Assembly (NCBI GenBank): GCA_943328715.2
Contig: CALQBB020000062.1
Coordinates: forward strand, 1 to 6,061
Length of the DNA stretch: 6,061 bases
Source of the DNA: Polynucleobacter meluiroseus
Lineage (GTDB): Bacteria > Bacteroidota > Bacteroidia > Flavobacteriales_D > Crocinitomicaceae
Reading direction: 5' to 3'
Part shown: one piece after another, positions 1-4,815 of the stretch
Numbering within the stretch: the first letter of the stretch is position 1
Layout of the letters: the number at the start of each line of letters is the position of its first letter
Notes under the pieces: model-generated
Database searches by the model: none
What the model was told of the DNA's origin: nothing
The model's input: only the letters and a program-made list of their open reading frames with translations
Translations under genes and position numbers: made by a program

Positions 1-992
1 ACTTCATTTTGAACTTGATCGAAAACGTGTTCAAAGTAGAAATTTTGAATATAATTGAGATTGGCATCCGGAGAAATAGAGGCCTTGATTTGTTTTACAG
101 CGTAGGTTGTGTCGTTAATCCACATTTCACCAGTGAATGCAAGGTCACCTGTCCTTTTGGGCTCAAAATGCAGTTTGTAACACCAATCTGATCCGATGAA
201 TGTAGAATCTTCGAGTACGAATTGATAATACGACCGCGCGAACGGTGCCAGTGGACTGATAAATGATTTATTGAACAAATCATAGATGTTATCATAGATG
301 TTCAGGTCGAGGTACATGTCACCAAGAAACTGATTCACTTGAACATTTTCGATTCCGGTAATCTTTGTGGCTTGAACCACTTCCTTTTTTTGTTTAGGTT
401 GATTTTTAAAGTAGAAATCAGAGAGCGATTCAGTGAGAATAACGGGCAAATAGGTGTTTCCATCCTGTGTTGAATCCAAATAATTCATCACCAGATCCAT
501 TCGTTTTACGAGTCCATTTTGCTGAAACTTGTCCCCAAGGTTATTGAGGTCTAACTGAATCTTGTTATAGAGTTTGTATTGGTAAGCGTCAAGTTTCTCT
601 TTGTTATTGATAGGCTTGTTGGCAATAACTTTTTTATGTAGCGCAATGGCAGGTGATTCAGACGAAATGAGAACGACTACGTCTTTGTGATCCGTAGACT
701 GAACCTCTAAATTAATTTTTAGCGTCTGTTCACTATCCTTTTTTATTTTGATGCTTTTCGTCTTGTACCCTATGAACTGAACTTGGATAGAGTCTGTGGC
801 GTAATAACTTTGAAGAAAAAAACCACCAACAGTGTCTGTTAAGGTTCCAATTTTCGTCCCGGAAAAACGAACACGCGCGTAGGGGATAGGCTCTCCCTTC
901 TCATCCGAAACGGTTCCTTGCACTGTTGTTGTTTGACCGAATGATCGTATTGGGGCTAGAAGCAACAAAAAAAGCAGCAGTCTTGTTTTCAT
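1..992 (-). CDS. DUF5686 / carboxypeptidase-regulatory-like domain protein, secreted (3' end cut off)
   Basis: Partial gene: the first 330 codons are present and the rest lies beyond the left edge. Residues 1-19 form a type I signal peptide (Lys-Arg, then a Leu-rich core), with likely cleavage after Ser-Phe-Gly19, leaving Gln20 as the mature N-terminus. Residues 24 to about 100 match a CarboxypepD_reg-like beta-sandwich (VQGTVSDEKGEPIPYARV, then GTLTDTVGGFFL and a VQFIGYK strand), as seen at the start of TonB-linked outer-membrane proteins. From about residue 115 the sequence follows the DUF5686 pattern (ALHKKVIANKPINNKEKLDA, YQYKLYNKI, later DFYFKNQPKQKKEVVQATKI). Family members usually exceed 800 residues and are predicted to end in an outer-membrane beta-barrel, so more than half is probably missing here. 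Their function is unknown. The start is the only sensible ATG, 10 bp after the tatC stop, suggesting an operon. Residues 231-238 are an exact repeat, NIYDNIYD. Confidence 0.88.
   Translation of the reverse strand, partial: MKTRLLLFLLLLAPIRSFGQTTTVQGTVSDEKGEPIPYARVRFSGTKIGTLTDTVGGFFLQSYYATDSIQVQFIGYKTKSIKIKKDSEQTLKINLEVQSTDHKDVVVLISSESPAIALHKKVIANKPINNKEKLDAYQYKLYNKIQLDLNNLGDKFQQNGLVKRMDLVMNYLDSTQDGNTYLPVILTESLSDFYFKNQPKQKKEVVQATKITGIENVQVNQFLGDMYLDLNIYDNIYDLFNKSFISPLAPFARSYYQFVLEDSTFIGSDWCYKLHFEPKRTGDLAFTGEMWINDTTYAVKQIKASISPDANLNYIQNFYFEHVFDQVQNE
279..302 (-). repeat. 12-bp perfect tandem duplication inside the DUF5686 gene
   Basis: The 12-mer ATCATAGATGTT occurs twice back to back on the plus strand. 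Read on the coding (minus) strand it keeps the frame and encodes Asn-Ile-Tyr-Asp twice (residues 231-238). This is seen directly. It looks like a small in-frame replication-slippage duplication. Confidence 0.8.
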
Positions 993-1002
993 ATATAGTC
1001 GC

Positions 1003-1782
1003 TTATTCTTGCTGATTTTTAGCAACGCGTTTAGCAACAAGTACACTGATTTCAAAGAGCAAGTAAATCGGAATGGTCACAATCACTTGCGAAATCACAT
1101 CGGGAGGAGTAATGATGGCTGCCAAGATTAAAATGACAACAACAGCGTGTTTGCGGTATTTAACAAGAAATTCAGGAGTGAAAAGTCCAATTTTTACCAA
1201 TAAATAAGTCACAACAGGCAACAAGAAGAACAATCCTGTATAAAACACGGTCGAAAGAATGGTGCTCATGTAAGAACTAATGGTAAAGTCATTTCTGATT
1301 TTATCGGTGATTTGAAACGCACCAAAAAATTGGACGCTCAATGGAGCAACGACGAAATAACCGAAGAGGATTCCCGTAAAGAAAAGGATGCTCACATAAA
1401 AGACGATTCCTTTGGCCATTTTGCGCTCCTTGAATTTTAGTCCAGGTTTGACAAATGACCACAGTTGATAGAAAATGTATGGAAAGGCTAAAACGGCTCC
1501 ACCCATGATGCTCATCATTAAAGCATAGGAAAATTGGCCCGATAAGGTCATGCTTTGAAAGTTCACCGGAATTTTGTCGATGCAAACGTTTAAGTATTCG
1601 CAGAGTAGTCTGAAGGTTACGAAGTTCGGGTCCACCATGATCAGGAAAACATTTTCCATGATTTCCTTCTGGTAAATCCAAATAACAATCGCGAAAATAA
1701 TGACGGCAATTGCAGAACGCATGAGCCTCCATCTTAGTTCTTCTAAGTGATCAAGAAAGGACATTTGCTTATTGTCTGACAT
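1003..1782 (-). CDS. tatC: Sec-independent protein translocase subunit TatC
   Basis: TatC is the polytopic inner-membrane receptor that binds twin-arginine signal peptides and, with TatA/TatB-type subunits, exports folded proteins. The 259-residue length is normal. About six membrane segments are visible (roughly residues 22-38, 84-106, 124-147, 170-195, 211-226, 231-250). Signature residues: HLEELRWRL at 12-20, aligning position for position with E. coli HLIELRKRL, including Glu15 and Arg17 of the signal-peptide site; FPYIFYQLWSFVKPGL at 100-115 followed by Lys-Glu119-Arg, equivalent to E. coli Glu103; and ITPPDVISQ at 224-232 with the conserved Asp228. The loop after the first membrane segment is longer than in E. 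coli and contains Cys61 and Cys67, which I take to be a Bacteroidota trait. No tatA/tatB gene is visible nearby. The ATG at 1782 gives a length and N-terminus matching E. coli, but it lies only 4 nt from a -7 box; Met7 (codon 1764-1762) is an alternative start. Confidence 0.97.
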   Translation of the reverse strand: MSDNKQMSFLDHLEELRWRLMRSAIAVIIFAIVIWIYQKEIMENVFLIMVDPNFVTFRLLCEYLNVCIDKIPVNFQSMTLSGQFSYALMMSIMGGAVLAFPYIFYQLWSFVKPGLKFKERKMAKGIVFYVSILFFTGILFGYFVVAPLSVQFFGAFQITDKIRNDFTISSYMSTILSTVFYTGLFFLLPVVTYLLVKIGLFTPEFLVKYRKHAVVVILILAAIITPPDVISQVIVTIPIYLLFEISVLVAKRVAKNQQE

Positions 1783-1786
1783 GGTG

Positions 1787-1794
1787 CAAAAGTA
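1787..1794 (-). promoter_or_regulatory. -7 promoter element of tatC (TACTTTTG)
   Basis: On the minus strand this reads TACTTTTG, a perfect match to the Bacteroidota housekeeping sigma factor -7 consensus TAnnTTTG. It ends 4 nt before the annotated tatC ATG, so transcription would begin almost at the start codon. No clear TTG -33 element is found 17-23 nt upstream; the region is only T-rich (around 1811-1815). Confidence 0.6.
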
Positions 1795-1829
1795 GTGATT
1801 TTCTCGCTCCTAAAATGAAGTTTTTAGAA

Positions 1830-1844
1830 CGTAAATTGTTTACG
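1830..1844. promoter_or_regulatory. Palindrome CGTAAA-TTG-TTTACG in the divergent tatC / 104-aa promoter region
   Basis: Perfect inverted repeat with two 6-bp arms and a 3-bp centre. The centre is the TTG that serves as the likely -33 element of the plus-strand promoter. The symmetry and placement resemble a dimeric regulator's operator that would block RNA polymerase, but no known regulator motif is recognised and a short AT-rich palindrome can arise by chance. Confidence 0.35.
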
Positions 1845-1863
1845 ACCTGAACCCTCAACTTTG
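1836..1863 (+). promoter_or_regulatory. Probable promoter of the 104-residue gene (TTG-N17-CAACTTTG)
   Basis: TTG at 1836-1838 is followed after 17 bp by CAACTTTG at 1856-1863, which fits the Bacteroidota consensus TTG-N(17-23)-TAnnTTTG except for C in place of the first T. The box ends 16 nt before the ATG at 1880, the same distance as for the promoter of the middle lipoprotein gene in this window. Confidence 0.5.
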
Positions 1864-1879
1864 TTTAAAATTAACAGCT

Positions 1880-2194
1880 ATGGAAAAGAAATTTGAATTA
1901 AAAGAAATGTGGTTTAATAATACGGACACAGAAGTTGTATTAACTGGAATTTTACACAAAGAATTTCTGCAGTACGATACGAAGGTTCGTATGCCAATTG
2001 CGCGATTGAATGCTTTGGTAAATTTGCTTCAAAAAAACAACGAGCACTTTGATCTTTACGACCACATGTGTTGTTTTAATCTAGGATTCGTTACCGAATA
2101 CAATGTAGTATTACCAGCTGAATTAAACCGAATGTTTACGCAGCAGCAGTTAGAAGGTGAAGCCTTGGTTCCGTTAAAACAGATTCGTGCTTAA
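1880..2194 (+). CDS. Conserved-looking hypothetical protein, 104 residues, soluble
   Basis: I do not recognise this family. The protein has no signal peptide or membrane segment and is probably cytoplasmic. It appears to start with beta strands (FELKEMWFNN, then TEVVLTGILHKEFL), followed by a helix-like segment (MPIARLNALVNLLQKNN, residues 38-54), then a striking DLYDHMCCFNLGF stretch (58-70) with adjacent Cys64-Cys65 and His62, and a helical tail ending ALVPLKQIRA. Reasons to think it real: it is the only long frame here, it is preceded by a plausible promoter, and the ATG at 1880 sits behind an A-rich leader typical of Bacteroidota. It is transcribed divergently from tatC and shares its stop region with the convergent lipoprotein gene. 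No function is inferred; the Cys-Cys/His cluster could bind metal, but this is only a suggestion. Confidence 0.75.
   Translation: MEKKFELKEMWFNNTDTEVVLTGILHKEFLQYDTKVRMPIARLNALVNLLQKNNEHFDLYDHMCCFNLGFVTEYNVVLPAELNRMFTQQQLEGEALVPLKQIRA
2191..2194. other. Overlapping stop codons of two convergent genes in a TTAA tetramer
   Basis: TTAA is its own reverse complement. The plus-strand gene uses TAA at 2192-2194 and the minus-strand lipoprotein gene uses TAA at 2193-2191. The coding regions therefore overlap by 4 bp, and there is no room for an intergenic terminator; each transcript must end inside the opposing gene. Confidence 0.9.
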
Positions 2195-2553
2195 GGCTGG
2201 ATGTAAACGGTTTCTTCGTTTACTTTTTCCGCTTCGATTTTGATAATCCCTGCACCAGCTTTATTGCCTTTTTTCGCATCGATATCAAGAACTGCAACAC
2301 CTGCTTGTCCAAGTTGGTAAAGTTCATTGTAGTTGAATGTTGCCATACCGTTTAAATTCGTGTAGGCAGTATCAAATACAGCAACTTGCTGAGGAGTTCC
2401 TTGCGTATTCGTACCATACAAAACAACCATCGCGTTACTCACACTTGCATTGTTTTCATCCTTGATATAAATGTTAGCAACAGTATCTAATTTTTTTCTA
2501 CATGAGGTAGAAACAACAACAGAAAGGATTGCTAGAACAATGATATTTTTCAT
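2191..2553 (-). CDS. Small lipoprotein, 120 residues, third of a tandem paralogous trio
   Basis: The N-terminus is a type II signal peptide: Met-Lys, a hydrophobic core, then the lipobox-like VSTSC with Cys18 as the lipidated residue. Cys18 is followed by Arg-Lys-Lys, not the acidic run typical of surface-export signals in Bacteroidota, so the protein probably faces the periplasm. The mature part of about 100 residues is strand-rich: VANIYIKD (25-32), SNAMVVLYG (39-47), DTAYTNLNGMATF (61-73), GQAGVAVLDIDA (82-93), ending TVYIQP. It closely parallels the 132-residue paralogue (SGQVGVAVLKVNA, ending VVVMIQ). The pattern suggests a transthyretin or carboxypeptidase-regulatory-like beta-sandwich (inference); function is unknown. 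It lies 11 bp after the 123-residue gene and is probably cotranscribed with it. Confidence 0.85.
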   Translation of the reverse strand: MKNIIVLAILSVVVSTSCRKKLDTVANIYIKDENNASVSNAMVVLYGTNTQGTPQQVAVFDTAYTNLNGMATFNYNELYQLGQAGVAVLDIDAKKGNKAGAGIIKIEAEKVNEETVYIQP

Positions 2554-2564
2554 CTCAGTTTAAT

Positions 2565-2936
2565 TTAGTTCGGTAAGTATATAGTTTTTACTGTTGTCGT
2601 ATGAACACGGCAACGCGCATAATCGTATGCTACTTTATTGTTGTATTTAACAATGATATCAAAATAACCAGTGGTATTTTCTTCTCCTGAAACATTGAAA
2701 TACTGGTCCATGTCAACAACCGCGAATCCAGATGCATTCGAAAATACGGTGTCAACAAAAGGAAGTGTTGCTGGATTAGATTGTTGATCGCCAATGACAA
2801 TCACTTTGGCTCCATCCATAAGTTGATTCGATGATGAGCGAACAAATACCTTCAATACAGCAGGATCTTTGGACTCACAAGAAACACTGATAAGTATAAC
2901 TAGGCTCAGTGTAAGTAGGTTAAAAATGGTTTTCAT
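2565..2936 (-). CDS. Small lipoprotein, 123 residues, second of the tandem trio
   Basis: Type II signal peptide with lipobox ISVSC, Cys20 being the lipid-modified residue, followed by Glu-Ser-Lys-Asp. The mature domain carries the trio's shared pattern: VLKVFVRSSSNQLMDGAKV (27-45), then VDTVFSNASGFAVVDMDQYF (61-80), where DMDQYF matches DMDKYY of the 132-residue paralogue. After that it diverges: the GQxGVAVL strand is replaced by SGEENTTGYFDIIVKYNN, and a second Cys109 occurs near the C-terminus. It ends in a beta strand (KTIYLPN) like its siblings. Function is unknown; it is probably a periplasmic, membrane-anchored, single-domain protein. It has its own promoter in the 53-bp gap before it and is followed after 11 bp by the third paralogue. 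Confidence 0.85.
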   Translation of the reverse strand: MKTIFNLLTLSLVILISVSCESKDPAVLKVFVRSSSNQLMDGAKVIVIGDQQSNPATLPFVDTVFSNASGFAVVDMDQYFNVSGEENTTGYFDIIVKYNNKVAYDYARCRVHTTTVKTIYLPN

Positions 2937-2952
2937 ATTGCTTGGAAAGTTT

Positions 2953-2983
2953 CAAATTTACATTATTTTTTTTAAATGCTCAA
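2953..2983 (-). promoter_or_regulatory. Promoter of the second lipoprotein gene (TTG-N20-TAAATTTG)
   Basis: On the minus strand TTG (2983-2981, within TTTG) is followed after 20 bp by TAAATTTG (2960-2953), a perfect match to the Bacteroidota TTG-N(17-23)-TAnnTTTG promoter. The box ends 16 nt before the ATG at 2936. The spacer contains an A tract of eight bases. This is the best promoter match in the window and suggests that the second and third lipoprotein genes can be expressed separately from the first. Confidence 0.7.
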
Positions 2984-2990
2984 ATAGCAT
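2976..2990. promoter_or_regulatory. Inverted repeat ATGCT-N5-AGCAT around the -33 element
   Basis: Perfect 5-bp arms (2976-2980 and 2986-2990) flank a 5-bp centre holding the -33 TTG of the second lipoprotein promoter and touch the stop codon of the first lipoprotein gene. It is not an intrinsic terminator, because on the minus strand the stem is followed by an A run, not a T run. It could be an operator or chance. Confidence 0.25.
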
Positions 2991-3388
2991 CACTGGATCA
3001 TTACAACTACCCGATTTCGTTTTTCCTCTTCTATCTGAATCACTTGGTCTCCAGTTAAGCCAAAATAAAAGGCATTCACCTTTAAAACCGCGACCCCAAC
3101 TTGACCGGATTTATAGTACTTATCCATATCAAAGAACGCTAATCCACCCGAATTTGTTGTTGTACTGTCGTTGATAATGGGTACTTGATTTGTGTTCGTG
3201 GTAGGTTCAACAACCAACTTAACCTTGGCGTTTTTTACGAGTTCTCCATTCGAAAATTGAACGGCAACCTCTAGGGTAGTTGGTTCTTTTTTGTAACAAG
3301 AACTAAGTAAAAAGGAACTCAACAGAACGAGGGTAATAATTCCGTAGAACAGCTTGATTTTACCAATAAAATTCTTGTACATTTGCAT
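2990..3388 (-). CDS. Small lipoprotein, 132 residues, first of the tandem trio
   Basis: Type II signal peptide with an unusually long N-region (Lys5, Lys10, Lys12), hydrophobic core 14-27, and lipobox LLSSC with Cys31 as lipidation site, followed by Tyr-Lys-Lys-Glu. Mature domain: TLEVAVQFSNGELVKNAKVK (38-57), NDSTTTNSGGLAFFDMDKYY (73-92), SGQVGVAVLKVNAFYF (94-109), ending in the strand RVVVMIQ. It shares DMDxY with the 123-residue gene and GQxGVAVLxVxA with the 120-residue gene, so it links the other two. The repeated strand-turn pattern, with Asn-Ala before a valine strand and Thr-Asn-x-x-Gly-x-Ala before an aromatic strand, suggests a transthyretin-like beta-sandwich. Function unknown. The ATG at 3388 is used; Met3 (codon 3382-3380) is an equally plausible start. 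It is divergent from pheS with 68 bp between them, in which I could not identify a consensus promoter for either gene. Confidence 0.85.
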   Translation of the reverse strand: MQMYKNFIGKIKLFYGIITLVLLSSFLLSSCYKKEPTTLEVAVQFSNGELVKNAKVKLVVEPTTNTNQVPIINDSTTTNSGGLAFFDMDKYYKSGQVGVAVLKVNAFYFGLTGDQVIQIEEEKRNRVVVMIQ

Positions 3389-3456
3389 GTTTAGGGCTGT
3401 TTAGCTATCAGTTAAACAAGTATTGGGTCCGAAAAGTTACACTATGTCACAAGAAA

Positions 3457-4473
3457 ATGAATATTAAAGAAATTTTAGAGGCTGTTCATGCATTCGAAAT
3501 TCAATCAGCAAATGATTTAGAAAACTTTCGAATTCAATTTTTAGGATCAAAAGGTCAAATCAAGGACCTTTATGGCGCATTGAAAAGCGTTCCAAATGAG
3601 GAAAAAAGAGCTGTTGGACAACAAATCAATGAAGTACGACAACTCGCTGAAGATAAATTAGAATCCTTTAAAATCGCCCTTTCTCAAAGCGCATCTGCCA
3701 AGGATAAAGAGGATTTGAGTAGACCTGGATCGGATTCACTGATCGGAAGTCATCACCCGCTTTCACTTGTTCGCAAAGAAATCATCGACATTTTTAATCG
3801 CATCGGTTATGTTGTTTCGGAAGGACCAGAAATCGAAGATGATTGGCACAATTTCTCCGCTTTAAATTTCCCGCCTGAACATCCGGCAAGGGACATGCAG
3901 GATACTTTTTTTGTGGAAAAAGGAGAAGTAGAGATGGCTTTGCGTACTCACACAAGTAGTGTTCAGGTGCGTGTCATGGAAAATTCAAAACCACCTATTC
4001 GAACGATATCACCGGGAAGGGTATATCGAAACGAAGCAATTTCCGCTCGTGCTCATTGCTTTTTCCATCAAATTGAGGGCTTGTACATTGACAAGAATGT
4101 GTCCTTCGCAGATTTAAAACAAACATTATTGTTTTTTGCCAAAGAATTATTTGGTGAAAAAGCTTCAATCCGCCTTCGTCCATCTTATTTTCCTTTCACG
4201 GAACCAAGTGCAGAAGTAGATGTTTCCTGTACGCTTTGTCATGGTAAAGGATGCAATGTGTGTAAATACTCCGGATGGCTTGAAATTCTCGGATGTGGAA
4301 TGGTAGACCCAAATGTATTAGATGCTTGTGGGATTGATTCAACAGTCTATTCAGGTTTCGCTTTCGGAATGGGCGTTGAACGCATTGCACAATTAAAATA
4401 TCGAGTAACCGATCTTCGTTTATACTCGGAAAATGACATCAGATTTCTCAAACAATTTACTCCCGGAACATAA
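3457..4473 (+). CDS. pheS: Phenylalanine--tRNA ligase alpha subunit PheS
   Basis: Catalytic subunit of the heterotetrameric PheRS, which charges tRNA-Phe with phenylalanine in the cytoplasm. At 338 residues it is full length. Residues 1-85 form the N-terminal tRNA-binding coiled coil (FLGSKGQIKDLYGALKSV at 28-45). The class II catalytic core follows: HHPLSLVRKEIIDIF (99-113), PEIEDDWHNFSALNFP (124-139), HPARDMQDTFF (142-152), motif 2 RTISPGRVYR (182-191) with FHQIEG (203-208), and motif 3 GFAFGMGVERIAQL (300-313), whose Ala302 matches the E. coli Ala294 specificity residue. Cys258, Cys261, Cys266 and Cys269 form a CxxC-x4-CxxC knuckle, as in many non-proteobacterial PheS proteins. pheT is not adjacent, so the beta subunit must be encoded elsewhere. 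There is no Shine-Dalgarno; the leader is A-rich. The next gene starts 2 bp after the stop. Confidence 0.98.
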   Translation: MNIKEILEAVHAFEIQSANDLENFRIQFLGSKGQIKDLYGALKSVPNEEKRAVGQQINEVRQLAEDKLESFKIALSQSASAKDKEDLSRPGSDSLIGSHHPLSLVRKEIIDIFNRIGYVVSEGPEIEDDWHNFSALNFPPEHPARDMQDTFFVEKGEVEMALRTHTSSVQVRVMENSKPPIRTISPGRVYRNEAISARAHCFFHQIEGLYIDKNVSFADLKQTLLFFAKELFGEKASIRLRPSYFPFTEPSAEVDVSCTLCHGKGCNVCKYSGWLEILGCGMVDPNVLDACGIDSTVYSGFAFGMGVERIAQLKYRVTDLRLYSENDIRFLKQFTPGT

Positions 4474-4475
4474 CT

Positions 4476-4811
4476 ATGGCATGGAATATCATTTCGGATA
4501 AGGAACAGGTCCAAAAAATAATTGATTCAAGTAAGGATAAGCCTCAGGTTTTCTTTAAACACAGCACTCGCTGTAGCATTTCATCAATGGCTTTAAGACG
4601 CTTTGAAGGTTCAGGAATTTTGGATCGTTCGACTGTGGATTGCTGGTATTTAGATCTTCTTTCGTACCGTGCGATTTCAGAAGAAATTGCGCATCAATCT
4701 CATGTCGTTCATCAATCACCACAGGCCATTCTTTTCGTGGATGGTCAAATGTGTTACGCGGAAAGTCATGGAATGATTGATGCTGAATTAATTCTACAAA
4801 TTATAGCTTAA
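4476..4811 (+). CDS. ytxJ: YtxJ/BrxC-like monothiol bacilliredoxin
   Basis: Small cytoplasmic thioredoxin-fold protein of the YtxJ (DUF2847) family. In Firmicutes this is BrxC, a bacilliredoxin that removes bacillithiol from S-bacillithiolated proteins. The family signature FFKHSTRCSISSMALRRFE (26-44) carries the single active-site Cys33 after the first strand, with Ser replacing a resolving Cys, hence monothiol. LDLLSYRAISEEIA (59-72) is the typical second family block, and HQSPQAILFVDGQ (79-91) holds the cis-proline Pro82 facing the active site. Cys56 and Cys93 are additional and not part of the signature. The 111-residue length is normal. It lies 2 bp after pheS and 4 bp before the next gene, so it is very likely translated from a shared mRNA. 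Bacillithiol use by this organism is inferred from the family; the bshA/B/C synthesis genes are not in the window. Confidence 0.92.
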   Translation: MAWNIISDKEQVQKIIDSSKDKPQVFFKHSTRCSISSMALRRFEGSGILDRSTVDCWYLDLLSYRAISEEIAHQSHVVHQSPQAILFVDGQMCYAESHGMIDAELILQIIA

Positions 4812-4815
4812 CGAC

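Noticed and set aside
9..295. Short frames on both strands at the left edge (9-191 plus, 95-295 minus).
   Set aside because: The continuous DUF5686 reading frame covers the whole region on the minus strand and explains it.
1301..1732. 143-codon open frame on the minus strand inside tatC.
   Set aside because: It lies in another frame of a fully supported tatC gene, and its product (frequent Cys, His, Arg) looks like an out-of-frame translation.
2971..2995. Stem-loop ATGCT/AGCAT after the first lipoprotein gene considered as a terminator.
   Set aside because: In the direction of transcription (minus strand) it is followed by an A tract, not a T tract, and the stem is only 5 bp.
2869..3174. 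101-codon plus-strand frame antisense to the first and second lipoprotein genes.
   Set aside because: It covers the promoter and parts of two supported lipoprotein genes and has no recognisable protein pattern.
3398..3418. Inverted repeat TGTTTA-N9-TAAACA between the first lipoprotein gene and pheS.
   Set aside because: Short AT-rich arms with a long spacer; no consensus promoter could be placed relative to it, so there is nothing to support an operator.
3444..3467. Eight-codon frame (ATG to TAA, peptide MSQENEY) overlapping the pheS start, considered as an attenuation leader peptide.
   Set aside because: It has no Phe codons, no attenuator hairpins are visible, and such a short frame occurs easily by chance.
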